DNA of 64,000 nucleotides from Piezodorus guildinii (lineage: Eukaryota; Arthropoda; Insecta; Hemiptera; Pentatomidae), in assembly GCA_023052935.1 (NCBI GenBank), contig CM041294.1, positions 103,820,116-103,884,115 of the forward strand, given 5' to 3'. Within the stretch, counting starts at the first letter, position 1; every line of letters starts with the position of its first letter. Positions 1 to 11,427 of the stretch are shown one piece after another. Under the pieces are notes generated by a model. The model saw only the letters and a list, made by a program, of their open reading frames with translations. It was not told the origin of the DNA and searched no databases. Position numbers and translations under genes: made by a program.

Positions 1-385
1 TCCTATCCTTATACATGAACGCAGTCTCTGGAGGAGAACTACCACTGCAGAAATAAAAAATCTGGAGAACGACTAGTAAAACAAGCAGAGATAGAATAAG
101 GAACGTACGGGGAGATCTGGGAGTGGCTACATTGAAGGAAAAGATCGAAAATAGCCAGTAGGAATAATATAGTCATCCAGGCCGAATGGATGAGTATCGA
201 GATCCTAAAAAGTTTGAAGCTAGACCAACCGTCATCGAGGAAGACCTAGCCTGCTGTGGGTAGACAACATCTGTGAAAAAAAAGAGAAGACTCCGAATTC
301 AATGAAAGCGATAACTCGAGATCATGAAGTTTGGCAGTTCTTGATCAGGGCGCTTCACTCTGAGAGGTACTAAGGAAGGTGGAAA
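1..385 (+). pseudogene. RTE-like LINE, decayed end of ORF2
   Basis: The stretch reads, across frame breaks, like the C-terminal end of an insect endonuclease/reverse transcriptase of the RTE-like group: an ENSQ..RMDEYRDPKKFEARPT block followed by the usual basic stretch, a WVDN-like segment and a terminal LLDQAL-like segment near 330-350. The order and spacing of these blocks are typical of that family, while stop codons and shifts (for example around 160 and 255) show it is dead. The 5' part lies outside the window. Composition is clearly richer in GC than the surrounding DNA, as expected for former coding sequence. The clade is inferred from memory of related proteins. Confidence 0.6.
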
Positions 386-460
386 GGAAGAGAAAAAAAA
401 AGGTTTGAAATATTAAGATTGATGTTTTAATTAGTAAAGTTAAATTACACCCACCCATTA

Positions 461-468
<8 letters not shown>

Positions 469-516
<48 letters not shown>
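469..516. repeat. (TA)n microsatellite
   Basis: About 24 uninterrupted TA units, beginning right after a TATATTTTA stretch. No coding meaning. Confidence 0.95.
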
Positions 517-518
<2 letters not shown>

Positions 519-637
519 AATTATATGCATAGGTATTTATTTGGGCATTTTCCTAAAAATTAAAAAAATCTATTAACTTGGATAACAGCATTAATGATAT
601 TCATCAATACTTAAAGAATATATCGTTATTAATGCAT

Positions 638-640
<3 letters not shown>

Positions 641-695
<55 letters not shown>
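641..695. repeat. (AT)n microsatellite
   Basis: About 27 AT units in AT-rich DNA, 120 bp from the previous tract. Confidence 0.95.
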
Positions 696-698
<3 letters not shown>

Positions 699-844
699 AA
701 TGAGTCAAGTGCAAGGTACTGAAAGAAGGACTTTTATTACGTATGGATACCAACATAGACATGTGTGAATGTCCTGAAACTTGATAAATCTCAAAAGGAA
801 AGTTTTTCTTTGAGACGTATAATAAAAGTTATTAACATTCCTTT

Positions 845-1035
845 AACATGGTCTGTTGTAGGAAGGATTCGATTACAGAGGTACCTTGGACACCCGTTCT
901 CTGTTGATGACACTGCCACCTCGGCTTGGTAATGAGATTTCTGTCATCTCTGCGCAGATCCATTGGGAGTTGAGTTCTCTCATCCTCATCTTCCGATATG
1001 CCGTGACCCCTTTTTACATCCAGATTTTTGGAATG
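845..1035 (-). other. GC-richer open segment, possible exon or relic
   Basis: This 190 bp island is much richer in GC than its neighbours and is open in two minus-strand frames and partly open on the plus strand. The minus frame containing MRMRELNSQW and SRGGSVINRERVSK ends at a passable splice donor (AAG/GTACCT), but the upstream acceptor is poor. I do not recognise the peptide. It could be a host exon or an old transposon fragment. Confidence 0.25.
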
Positions 1036-1039
1036 TTTG

Positions 1040-1647
1040 GAATGGCTAATGAAAATATTTTCGAACCAATATTGAATATTTTTCATGACAAATAAATGAA
1101 ATTTTTGTACATAATGAATGTAAAAATATGAAATACTACTGGGTTTCAAAGAATTCAAATTAAACATTGTAGCAACGATTAAAAATAAAATCACAAACAT
1201 ATTCCAAAAATTAAAATATTATTATCCTGGATATAAATGGATCCTTATACCTGTGTTTATATTTATGTTTCACTAATATTGACTGATATGAACAGAGAGA
1301 CACATAATTTATTCAATTTTATTATATAGAGTACATATATATGAATATTATATTTCGATCTTTTATTTTATACAATTTGGGGTGTAGGTATATCAGTAAA
1401 CTGTCAAGTAATTAATAAAACTTAATTATTGATACAAAGTTTACGATTAAGTCATTATTGTTATAAAAATGTAAAATAACAGTATTGTTGTTTATTTATA
1501 TTTAAACTATATTATTAGTATTGCATTCAAGTAGCCAGGATCTATTTCTTAGGGGATCACCTACAAAAGCAAATAAATAAATTTACCTATCTATCTATAA
1601 ATGGTTGTTTTTTTTTTTATTTTGTCATACTTTAATAATATTATATT
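1040..1647. other. AT-rich DNA, nothing recognised
   Basis: Very AT-rich sequence without coding signal. At 1617-1667 there is a short inverted repeat whose arms read ATTTTGTCATACT and AGTATGACAAAAT, next to the SINE insertion that follows. Confidence 0.6.
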
Positions 1648-1662
1648 AGAGTATGACAAAAT

Positions 1663-1955
1663 AAAACAAAACCTGTGCCTATTCATCAGATGATACCTAT
1701 AGATCCGTACTGTTTCAAGGCCGTGTAAAAAAGGCGATTAGGACTTGATCCACACTTAGCCGCCAGGGTTTTTCCCTATTTCGGGTACCTACTTTATAGA
1801 GACTGAGAGTGCTTGAGGAGGGTTTCCATACCCCAGGATCGCACCACGGCTGAAATAAAAGACTAAATCATTTCGATCCGGGGTTCGAACCCGGGACACG
1901 GAGAACAGTAGACTATTGTTCTATCCACTAGACGACGCCATTCCCCACAGTAGAT
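1663..1955 (-). mobile_element. tRNA-derived SINE, family S1
   Basis: On the minus strand the head reads GGCGTCGTCTAGTGGATAG (polymerase III A box) and about 40 bases later GGGTTCGAACCCCGG (B box), followed by a family-specific body with an ACTTTATAGAGACTG block that recurs in the other S1 copies of this window. The flanks AGAGTATGACAAAAT (1648-1662) and AGAGTATGATAAAAA (1956-1970) look like a slightly diverged target duplication. It has no coding capacity and needs a LINE for mobility. Confidence 0.8.
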
Positions 1956-1970
1956 AGAGTATGATAAAAA

Positions 1971-2940
1971 ATTCAAAATTTTTTGGAACGGTACAATAAA
2001 ATAAAAGAAAAAGGTTAGTCAAGAAATGGATTGAAACAGTGTAATTTTAATTAGCAGTGGAGTATTATTTTAATACTATCCTGCTACGAACTAACTAAAT
2101 AATTAGGTTGTTACTAATGCTTCTCAATGTTGAGGAAATTCATATGTAGATAGAAAATAAGTTAAAATTTTTTTATTGTACATCAGAATTTCAAGAAGGT
2201 AGAATGAAAACCGCATTTAATCTAACAATTTCAAAATAACCTTTACATTAGATGTGCGTAAATGAAAGAATAATCCCTGAAAAAATAATTTTTTTTGCGC
2301 CTTTGAGGTATATTTTCTTCAAACTCCTAAAAGCAAACTTTCACTTTTCAGCAAGACCTAAAAAGTCAGAAACTTGTCTTTCCTTGTCGGATCATAAATC
2401 ATCATGACATCCATACATCACTCTTGTATCGAAACATTCTTGAGGGAATATAGCCGTTTCCACAGAGCTCCAACTTATTCTCCTAATGTTCGAACTTCAA
2501 GGTCATTTTAATAATTATATATTGGCCATAAGCGATAAGTTAAATTTTTATAAGCATAGGTAATTTAATGAATAACTCTAAGAAAGTCCACTAATGTTAT
2601 AAATATGATCGGAACCACTGCTAATTAAATCGACAAAAAAAATTTTTTATATAAATAAAAAAAATAAAATTTATATTTTGACATACTGAAATAAAATTTA
2701 ATTAGTTTTAGTTAAAATTTACTTTATATGGATCATTGGGCATTCGCCATTTAATAATTTAAAAACGTTTACATAACTCGTTTTAGGAAGCTATGATTTT
2801 CTACCTTTTTTTTTTCCTTATCCTCCGACTTTATTTAAAACAAATACAAATACAAACATACACTCCCCCATAAACGGTTGTATTTTTTTTTCCATTATAC
2901 TCTGAAATTAAAAATTAAATTGTTCAAAAACAAATGGACA
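1971..2940. other. AT-rich DNA, no gene seen
   Basis: Mostly AT-rich. A mildly GC-richer patch at 2360-2510 shows no convincing open frame with splice borders on either strand. Short poly(T) runs occur near 2806 and 2884. Confidence 0.55.
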
Positions 2941-2951
2941 TTAGCCCCCCC

Positions 2952-2969
2952 CCTCTCTCTCTCTCTCTC

Positions 2970-3022
<53 letters not shown>
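2952..3022. repeat. (CT)n then (AT)n microsatellite
   Basis: About ten CT units pass directly into about 26 AT units. The AT tract abuts the end of the R2 repeat copy at 3023, whose other copies end in a short TATATATA. Confidence 0.9.
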
Positions 3023-3025
<3 letters not shown>

Positions 3026-3290
3026 ATATTTACAATGATACCGCGATAAAATAATTTAAGCGAACTCTTTTCAAACAACTGGACGGATTTTGATAAGGTT
3101 TTACTATCATTCAGGGCATTTATTCCTGAAGGTTTATAAGTGAAATACGGTGTAATTCAGCTTTTCTTTAGGATAGAAAAATAAAGTTTCCGTAACCAAG
3201 TATTCGAAAAATAATTTATGATAAATGAGTAGCAATATAGACGTATAAATATACCGTTGGAAAGCGTGAAATTAAAAAAAAAAAAGCATA
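3023..3290 (-). repeat. Dispersed repeat R2, end portion
   Basis: Read on the minus strand this matches the 3' part of the R2 copies at 15.4 kb and 40.3-41.1 kb: the blocks GGTTTCCG, ATCCGTCCAGTTG-like, AATCAAAATCC-like and TACCGCGATAAAAT-like come in the same order. It encodes nothing visible. Confidence 0.55.
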
Positions 3291-3292
3291 TA

Positions 3293-3512
3293 TGCCTGAT
3301 TAGGCCTTTATTACGCTTGGCCGCCAGAATATTTCCACAATTTCGGATACCCAGTTTATAGAGCCTGGGTGTGTCTCAGGAGGGTATCCATACCCCAGGG
3401 TCGCTTACGGCTGAAATAACAGTATAAATAATTCTGCCCTAGCCGGGATTCAAACCTGGGACATGAAGAACAGTAGACCAATGCTCTATCCACTTGGCCA
3501 CGCCGCTCCCTA
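3293..3512 (-). mobile_element. tRNA-derived SINE, family S1, truncated
   Basis: Same head as the other S1 copies on the minus strand (GGGAGCGGCGTGGCCAAGTG at 3510-3491, then a degenerate B box GGTTTGAATCCCGG near 3450) and the same body with CACCCAGGCTCTATAAACTG. It lacks the distal third of the family. Flanking target duplication is not clear. Confidence 0.75.
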
Positions 3513-4480
3513 AGTTAAAACATATGAATAATTCTGGCATTTCAAAGCCCCTCCAAGTAATTAATATTAATTCATACATTTAAATCAGTGATACAAACAA
3601 ACAAACACCTTAAATAAGCAAAAGGAAAACCAAAAATTTATCGAGCATTAATATACAATATCTGCAAATAAATAAAGATACAAATAGAACTTACAAATGA
3701 TAAGAATATAAAACTTAGTCTGATACAAACTCTAAAACACAATGCATGTTAGCACTTCGTGAAAACTGAACTTTCAACCAGAATTACTCTTGGGTATTGT
3801 AGGCAATATGAATTATATATACAGACACCTAAATAAATATATACACTATAATGCACATATCTGTAATCGCTAAGATAACTGAGGTGTGACAAACCTGTGC
3901 GCTGTACTGTATCCTATTATAATGCTAATATGATGCAAACTGTTCACTCAGACCTATTGGAGTTAACCATTCTCGTATTAAACGGCCTATTTAATATTAC
4001 GAAATAATACTATAGCCTTTTATATTTATATGCTAATCACTTAATTAATTTAAATAAACTTCACTAAATGGCTAAAATGATTATATTGTCAGTACTGCAA
4101 ATATAAAATAAGAGATAAAACTCAATTAAATCATTTTGTGGCTTGGTTTTTCAACGCTAAAGGGGAAAATTTCTGCTTCCTGACTAGGAGTACCTTTGAA
4201 CTCTTTAGGGAACTTCAATAGAAACCATTTTGATAAATAATGAATAACAATATTGACCATTTAAAGCTTCAGAATAGTCTTGGTTGCGTTCAAAGGAAGA
4301 AAAACAATGAAATATTTTAGATCATTTGTTTTGTTTTTTCTTTGATCGCAATCCAAGATATTTTCCTATTGGATTTAAATAACTATAAAGCATAAATAAA
4401 TAAGCATCTCCGCAATATTCCATTCGTTTCTGTAAATAAACATAGCTTTTTATACAGATTCATGTGTAATTATGGTCGGC
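3513..4480. other. AT-rich DNA, no gene seen
   Basis: No open frame, TIR or RNA-like structure that I can support. Confidence 0.55.
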
Positions 4481-4494
4481 TATGAAATGATGTC

Positions 4495-4798
4495 GGCCGG
4501 GGAGCCCGTAGCTGAGTGGCTAGCGCGCTAGTCTCTCAAGCTACAGGTTCTGAGTTCGAATCCCAGTCCCGGCGGGGCTTTTATAAGGATGTAAAAAAAT
4601 GTGGATTCACTCACAATCTCTCCCCCGGGTATGTGAGACCCGTCAGCCAAAGGGTGGCCATTCACAAAATTAGTCGTAGAGAGTGATGACCCTACACTAA
4701 AAAAATTGCATCATGAAACGTGAGTGTAAACTCGCAGGAGTTTACACCGCGAGGCCCAGGGCCTACACGGCCTGTCGCGCCACTGGAAGAAGAAGAAG
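4495..4798 (+). mobile_element. Complete tRNA-derived SINE, family S2
   Basis: The head is a tRNA-like sequence: A box GTAGCTGAGTGGCTAGCG at about 4507, B box GAGTTCGAATCCC at about 4551 and a closing GTCCCGGC. A 220 bp unrelated body follows and the element ends in a short (GAA)n tail. The 14 bp target duplication TATGAAATGATGTC sits exactly on both sides (4481-4494 and 4799-4812). Identical duplications mean a fairly recent insertion. It must borrow a LINE reverse transcriptase. No second copy of this family is visible in the window. Confidence 0.92.
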
Positions 4799-5221
4799 TA
4801 TGAAATGATGTCAATATGCAGACAAATATGCATATACTATATACGCAAGCGAACTGATTTCCGGATTTCATAAATACTTTTACACGTAGTTAAAACTACA
4901 GTCCTTAGAAGGGAACGCTTAAAATTTGAAAGTTTTTATTCAAAAATTGCAAACTAATTTCTATGGTATTAATAGGTTTTCTCGCCATGCTTAATAAGTC
5001 AAAATTTCCGGTTCTATACCAAGCCCCCACTCACGGGCGATGCTTTCTCTTAAGAAACCATACATAATGCGAATTTTGTTAATCGTCTGTGCAGCGGTTT
5101 TCCTTTTTCGGAAATTTTTTTTTCTATTATATTTTAAGCAAAAGCAAAACACCACTTAAAGATAAGGGATCTCGATTAAAACTAATGCATAAAAGCACCT
5201 TATCTAACACCCTACCTATAT

Positions 5222-5978
5222 TAAGCCCAGGCTTAAGCGAATTATGAACATATTTTTAAGATTTGTCCTCGGCACACCGAAGAGGTCTCATGTGACCCAT
5301 TTATACAGCGAGTTAAAGTGGCTCCTTCCCTCTATTCGCAGACAATATTTCCTAGGATCATACCTTTACCAAACCATCCACTCCCAGCTACCTCCCTATA
5401 TCCACAGTCTTCTGCAATTTAAATCGTCAATCCACTCCCTCGAAACAAGATCACGCCATTCCGACCTTTATATTCCTATCCATAGAACAAAAACTTTTGA
5501 CCACTCCTTTCTTCTCCGCTCTACTACTCTCTGGAATTCCTTACCTACTCATATCCGCCATGCTTCATCCCTACCATCATTCAAGTCTCAGTTGTTCCAG
5601 TACCTACTGTCATCCCAAACAGACGCTGAACAACAAGCCTGATATTTCAAATCAAATTTCAATTCATACAGAAAATTTATTATTTATTGTTTATATTAAA
5701 CTTAGTTAATGAATATGTTATTATGAACCAGTTTCAATGTTTTATTTTATTCAACGCTTTAATCTATAAGATATTATGTATATTACTCTTTTATTTTATT
5801 TACTCTTTTATATACTTTAATCCACTTTTTTTTTTCCTGATACCATTGTAAATAAAAATGTATTATAATCCTTTGGTCTTTTGGCCAGACACATCGTATA
5901 TCGTAATTGTACATATCAATTGTTCTTAAGGGACCCTGTCCCAGAATAATAAAAAAATTTCTATTTCTATTTCTATTC
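5222..5978 (+). mobile_element. CR1-like LINE, 5'-truncated
   Basis: A LINE 3' portion inserted in the first unit of the tandem duplication. It carries an ORF2 end (5244-5642) and a 3' UTR finishing in GGGACCCTGTCCCAGAATAA and a (TTTCTA)n tail instead of poly(A), a kind of tail common in CR1/L2-like LINEs. The second duplication unit reads straight through the corresponding site (near 6478), an internal empty-site control. Confidence 0.75.
5244..5642 (+). pseudogene. ORF2 C-terminal end of CR1-like LINE
   Basis: A 132-codon open stretch whose protein matches the C-terminal region after the reverse transcriptase of CR1/L2-like LINEs: SHVTHLYSELKWLLPSIRRQ, LPPYIHSLL, LRSTTLWNSLPTHIR and a final FQYLLSS segment. 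In these elements this region follows the catalytic domain and its role is unclear. No RT motif is left; the ATG at 5244 is fortuitous because the fragment is 5'-truncated. A related copy, with shared LLRS..WN-like blocks, lies at 51.7-51.9 kb. Codon use and pyrimidine-rich third positions resemble other LINE ORFs here. Confidence 0.7.
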
Positions 5979-6110
5979 TATATATGGAAAATAGTAAGGG
6001 ATTGTAAAAATTTTCGAATTCCAGTTTTCAACGGAAATACCATTCCAGTTTTAAGTCCCGCGAAATAGTCTGTGTGTGTTTGTAGTTCATTTTTGTATTA
6101 TATAATGATA
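5979..6110 (+). repeat. Dispersed repeat R1, 5' part
   Basis: Starts CTATATATGGAA, then TTTTCGAATT, TTTTCAACGGAAATAC and GTCTGTGTGTGTTTGTAG, the same ordered blocks as the R1 copies at 25.9, 43.3 and 54.8 kb. It forms the end of the first duplication unit. Confidence 0.7.
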
Positions 6111-6214
6111 TAAAAAGACAAACACTGATAATTAAATTTTAAAAGTAAAAAAAAAACGGATGAAAGAGATCCTAAAGAAATAGTAAACGAAAAAACAACT
6201 TTATCGTACAAGAA

Positions 6215-6705
6215 AACGCTTAAAACTTGAAAGTTTTAATTAAAACATTGCAAACTAATCCCTATGGTATTAATAGGTTTTCTCGCCATGCTTACTAAGT
6301 CAAAGAAAACCATAGCCATACATAATGCGAATTTCGTTTATCGTCTGTTCAGCGGATTTTCCTTTTTCGGAAATAATTTTTTTTTCTATTATATTTTAAG
6401 CAAAAGCAAAACACCACTTAAAGATAAGGAATCTCGATTAAAACTAATGCATAAAAGCACCTTATCTAACACCCTACCTATATATGGAATAATAGTAAGG
6501 GATTGTGAAAATTTTCGAATTCCAGTTTTCAACGGAAATACGCGTTTTAAGTCCCGTGAAATGGTCTGTGTGTGTTTGTAGTTCATTTTTGTATAATATA
6601 ATGATATAAAAAGACAAACACTGAAAATAAATTTTTAAAGTAAAAAGAAAAGCGGATGAAAGAGATCCTAAAGAAATGGCAAACGAAAAAACAACTTTAT
6701 CTTAT
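6215..6705. repeat. Tandem duplication 1, second unit
   Basis: Uninterrupted version of the 4914-6214 unit, including the same R1 5' part (6476-6600). Open frames on either strand here are accidental; the same stretch is broken differently in the first unit. Confidence 0.85.
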
Positions 6706-6709
6706 ATTT

Positions 6710-7097
6710 ATTTATAAATAAAGTGTGTCTCTCTTCTTCAACCTGTTAAATCCCTTAATTTATTAATACGAATAAAATTATAAAATAATTAATTAAGAAC
6801 AAACAACAAATAGAATAATAATCAACATTTAATATTAAATATTTTATCCAGTGATTCTACAAGAGCAAACAAAAATCTTAATAATTACTTTTTTATATTT
6901 TAAAAAAATTTATTTACATCTCAACGACGTTTCGGGGTTTTCTCCCTATTTTCAAGGCTGTTATGTTTTTTCTTTCTGTTCGTACATAAATTTTAATAGC
7001 TTACTGCTACATGTCAACTTGTTGATGTTTATTGTGACAGCCTCGCAGTTTCTGTAGAATTTCATCAAGCATTTTTTCGAATTCAACTTGAGAAGCG

Positions 7098-7098
<1 letters not shown>
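6710..7098. other. AT-rich DNA, no gene seen
   Basis: A short CTTCTTCAACCTGTTAAATC string near 6735 resembles the distal end of S1 elements but is too short to call. Otherwise nothing. Confidence 0.45.
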
Positions 7099-7389
<291 letters not shown>

Positions 7390-8100
7390 GTAAGTCTAGC
7401 GCGAAAACGAAAAGTCCTATGAAACTAAAATTTCATATGTAAGCCAACTATACGCCCGAAATGTAACAGCAACTTTTTTATCAAAATCAGCTAAGCAGAA
7501 GAGGCACTTTATACCATGCATTTTGCACATATTTACGATTTTTATTAAACTCTAAATATCGATGTAAAATTTGATGGGATTTAATATGATGTAGGTTTGA
7601 TTCTGATTAAAATAGTCTGACAGGACTTAAATGCCGATATTTGAAATAGGAGAAAACTGCAAAAATATTTGTTTAAAGATATTTTTCGTTTTTGAACATA
7701 AGAACAGAAATATAGATGTATCACATTATAAATTAATATAAACTCTCTATATAGATGTAAAGTAGGACGGGCTTTAATATCATGTAGGTTTCATTCTCAT
7801 TGAAACAGTGCTGATATTTCAAAATAAACTCTAAAGTACTTTTAATTTTGTAGTTTTCATGAAATTGACCATATCATCTGATTAACATTGCTTAAAAACA
7901 GGTAAATACATAAGTTGAACGAATCCCATATCCAACTAAAGGAGATAATTGCAAAAAATGTTTTTCTAAAGCAATTTTTTGTGTTTTAACATTAGAACAC
8001 AAATATACTTGTATAATATACCGTTGGAATGCTATAAATTTTAGGAAAAATATTATCTTATACATACTATTGTAAAATTCAAAGAAGAGTGATGAAAAGC
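7390..8100 (+). repeat. Dispersed repeat R1, 3' two thirds
   Basis: Contains GGTAAGTCTAGCGCGAAAAC, ACTATACGCCCGAAAT, CACTTTATACCATGCATTTT, ATATCATGTAGGTTTCATT and ATATCCAACTAAAGG in the order found in the other R1 copies. Parts are duplicated internally (about 7560-7620 against 7740-7800). Confidence 0.75.
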
Positions 8101-8449
8101 CCATAAAACAAACTAAATTGTCTTAGATAATAATATAAGAGATTATTTAATAAAACACATGTTTCTTTTAAAAGCCAATGTAAATAATTCTTTAAATGGA
8201 CAGATGTTCCGGACTCTTATAATGAAGACACGCTTCAGGTCAGTCTCAAAGTTTTTATGATTTACAAGTGTTTATTATGCTGTTATGAACTTTATTTTGT
8301 GCGATTTATACAATCCAAGTGAGTGTGTTTAATAGAAAATTGAGGTATCCAAAAGAAGTAAAGCTGTTACACATCATCAATAGCCGCTCAGAGCTTCTGG
8401 CTTTGTATCGATATGTCAGCCCCTGAAATGTATTCTTTCTTTAGATTCT
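8101..8449. other. No gene; possible LINE 5' region
   Basis: No open frame. It directly precedes the LINE ORF1 relic and part of it may be that element's 5' UTR. Confidence 0.35.
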
Positions 8450-9314
8450 ATGTCACCAAAAATTCAGAAAACAATAGGATCAAAAAATAGCTCAAAAAAT
8501 AATGCATTGCAAGTCTCACTTAACCTCAACCCTACAGAAAAATCCACCAGTTATGCCAAAGCCACTGGCACATATACTTAGTTTTCGACGGCAAGTCTAC
8601 ATCCCACCTGAGGACCTCAGTAAGCTGCCATCATCTCTACTAATAGAGCAAGACAATGTTTCTTACCGAATTTTTCTTGCTGAAAATATTTTAACCTGTT
8701 TTATATGTAAACAACCTGGTCACGTATCTACTGATTGCCCTGAGAGTGAAAATAATTATATTCAAGAACATCAAAGTAGTAAAAATAGATTCAATAATGT
8801 AAGACCCAACCTAAACAATAATAGTAAACAAATAAATGCCAGCCATTCCCTATTAGATACACCTAACCATACGATCCCCAATAGTGTAACAGTACAGCCA
8901 ACCCTAACCGGTTGCCATGACAACACTTCAACAACCATAGCCGAAATCAAAGAAGACAAACCGAAGCAAGGCCAACTAGGTAACCATGGCAACTCAATTT
9001 AAAGCAAAAATATTAAAAATGAACGCTTCAAAGATGCGGCTTTTAATGTGGACAACAATTTAATATTAATACCGACTGTTTCAGGCGTCAAACGATGCCA
9101 CTTAAGTCCTCCTCCTTCCTCTATACCCACTATGGAGCTTAACTTAACAATAAATTCCCAAGAAGAAGGTGAAAACATAATAAATTTCGAAGATTTTCCT
9201 CCAATGACAGCTAACCAATCCGTTCATAAAAAAACTTTAAAAAACGATACCAGCACAGCTATCTTTCGAGGAAATCACACCCACCGACCTGTTGGACCCA
9301 TAAGACAACTCTGA
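8450..9314 (+). pseudogene. LINE ORF1 (gag-like) relic, I/LOA-like
   Basis: Starts at an ATG at 8450 with MSPKIQKTIGSKNSSKNNAL and a STSYAKAT block, typical of I/LOA-like ORF1 N-termini. After a frame change near 8560 it continues with SFRRQVYIPPEDLSKLP and a CCHC knuckle (CFICKQPGHVSTDC) near 8698-8740. A TAA at 9000 interrupts the frame, after which about 100 codons stay open (GVKRCHLSPPPSS). The intact protein would bind element RNA. It is a relic: one frame break, one stop and no ORF2 downstream. It may come from the same group as the minus-strand LINE at 23.5-25.8 kb, but the two do not overlap, so this cannot be tested here. Confidence 0.7.
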
Positions 9315-10465
9315 CCAGAGCCCTTGACTGTGAGCCCATCAATTAGTGAAAAACTAGAACACCTTAAGTGAAATCTGAGTGCAGTGAAATTTGTGGTTTT
9401 TTTTTTTTTTTATATAAAACATATGTGAACAACAATTACGTACAATTATTAACCTTTTTAATGTACTTGTGAAATCAAAAATTTATGTAGTATACTAATG
9501 ACCCAATAAGGATAGATGCATTTATATAAATAAATTCTTCAAATATTTATTTTCGATTTTAAATTTATTTTAAAATTCTTAAATAGATATAAATGACGGA
9601 GGTAAGTCAAAGTCGTGTTTTGTGCGCAGCAGAGTTTTTAGAAAATTTAAATATTATTGACCAGGTAAATATGAATTTAAAAACACAGAAAGAACCTATT
9701 TGAAATATTGAAAAATGGTGCGAACCCTATAGACTGTAGTGACAGAAAGTAAATGCTCATTATGTTTATTTAGAGACAGTTTGCCTTGACTAAAGACACA
9801 TTAATACACGAAAGCTTCGAAGTAATTAGTGAGAGATTTAGATCAAGAGTTACTATAGTGATCTATACTTTTTTTTACTACAATAAGTCGTATTCCAAAT
9901 TAAAAACAAAATATACAAATTATATATTATAATATAACCCGAATGGGAAGACAAGTTTTAAACAATCAATATTTCTCATAATTATATTTCACAATAGGTA
10001 TACTTAACATTTAATTTAGTTATAGTTAATGTAAAAAAAAAAAAAAAATCATAAAATAAAAGACACATAACGACAGCTCCTTGATACTTAAACAACAAAA
10101 TCCAACAAACGGACCTTCAACGACCAGAAATGGCCAAGAAAAACAAACTATCTATTTGCGTCTTCATAACAAACTGCACGAACACGACAATAGATTTATA
10201 AACGACATGTCAACAGCTAAAATGCCTGTTAGAAGAAGGCTGATAAGAAGCTGAATGAGAGACTTCCTCTGCTAAATTAAAGCCTAGTAAAGGGGCTGCT
10301 GCTCACTTTCCTTCCCTATGCCTACCATGTCTATTTTAGCACACTTATTGTTTGATAACTTCTGAAAGGTGCGAATAGAAAAATAGAGAGTAAAAATAAT
10401 ATATAAATATTTTTACATTCTTTACTTTACATCAAATATATATTTAAACAGAAATCGCTTATTTA
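9315..10465. other. AT-rich DNA, no gene seen
   Basis: Holds T and A runs (9396, 10035) and no supported gene. A patch at 10080-10330 is slightly richer in GC but closed in all frames. Confidence 0.55.
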
Positions 10466-10600
10466 ATAATAATAATAATAATTCTTTATTTATTCTGGGA
10501 CGAGTCCCTTTAGAATAACATAGCAGGAAATAAAAAGTTAGCTTAAGAATCTAGTCTTAGAGTATAATGATTGAAAACAATAAAATTAAACTAACAACAT
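10466..10600 (-). mobile_element. CR1-like LINE 3' end
   Basis: On the minus strand it ends GGGACTCGTCCCAGAATAAA followed by an (ATT)n-type tail (10466-10484). That closely matches the 3' end of the CR1-like LINE at 5.2-5.98 kb (GGGACCCTGTCCCAGAATAA). How far the fragment extends past 10600 is unclear. Confidence 0.55.
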
Positions 10601-10731
10601 GTATAAATAAGCTGAACATAAAAGACAGATTCTAATAAAAATGCACAAACAAAAATATAAATGTATGTTAACATAAGAACAGAAAAAAAAAAAAAAGATA
10701 ATGAAAAAATATAATAAGATTTTTAAAAAAA

Positions 10732-10736
<5 letters not shown>

Positions 10737-10776
<40 letters not shown>
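10737..10776. repeat. (AT)n microsatellite
   Basis: About 20 TA units. Confidence 0.9.
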
Positions 10777-10779
<3 letters not shown>

Positions 10780-10894
10780 TTTTAAAATAAAATATAAAAA
10801 GAATAGATACTATAGTTCTTCAACGTATGTTAACACCACAACAACAAAATATATATATAATTTTAAAAGATACAATAAGATTTAAAAAGAAAAA

Positions 10895-10902
10895 ATATAT
10901 AT

Positions 10903-10966
<64 letters not shown>
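10895..10966. repeat. (AT)n microsatellite
   Basis: About 35 AT units with one phase slip at 10911. A CACACACA stretch follows. The sequence around it (10780-10890 and 11040-11110) is weakly repeated: TTTTAAAATAAAATATAAA-like and TATGTTAACA-like blocks recur. Confidence 0.9.
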
Positions 10967-10968
<2 letters not shown>

Positions 10969-11427
10969 AACACACACATATATAAATATGCAGATCTGCA
11001 CTCAACACACACGCACGTATATACACTTTTATATACATTTTTCAAATAAAATATAAATAAAAAAGAGATTACAATTTTTCAATATATGTTGACATAGGAA
11101 CAAAAAAGATACATACAATTTTAACATAAAGTAAAGAAAAAAAAATTACATTTCTTCTGAGTGTTTGCAAAATAATAAATAATTTAATCTTACATCTTGC
11201 AAAGATTAAAAGAAAAAAAAAATTAAATGATATTTGCTGTTAGTGTACCCGAGGAAATGAAAATATTTAGAGACATATTTCCAATGTAATCAACGAAAAA
11301 TATTGTTATATGTTAAAAATATGTATTGAATACGATATTGATATTAAATACGATATATTGAAAATACGAATCTAAGAACAGTTCTGTTTACTGTGTTCCT
11401 AAAGTACGGTAACCATCTGTAGTAGTA

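Larger units (their letters stand above)
4914..6214. repeat. Tandem duplication 1, first unit
   Basis: The unit begins AACGCTTAAAATTTGAAAG and is repeated directly downstream from 6215. It ends in an R1-type sequence with ACAACTTTATC. It is longer than the second unit because a CR1-like LINE fragment (about 5222-5978) interrupts it at CCTACCTATAT, and because of a small extra segment near 5008-5050. Outside these insertions the two units are very similar. Confidence 0.85.

Noticed and set aside
845..1035. A host exon with confidence
   Set aside because: GC-rich and open, but there are two competing minus-strand frames and no acceptor; kept only as an unclassified open segment.
4495..4575. 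A real tRNA gene
   Set aside because: No cloverleaf with proper stems, continuous with a SINE body and tail, and flanked by target duplications. The same applies to the S1 and S3 heads.
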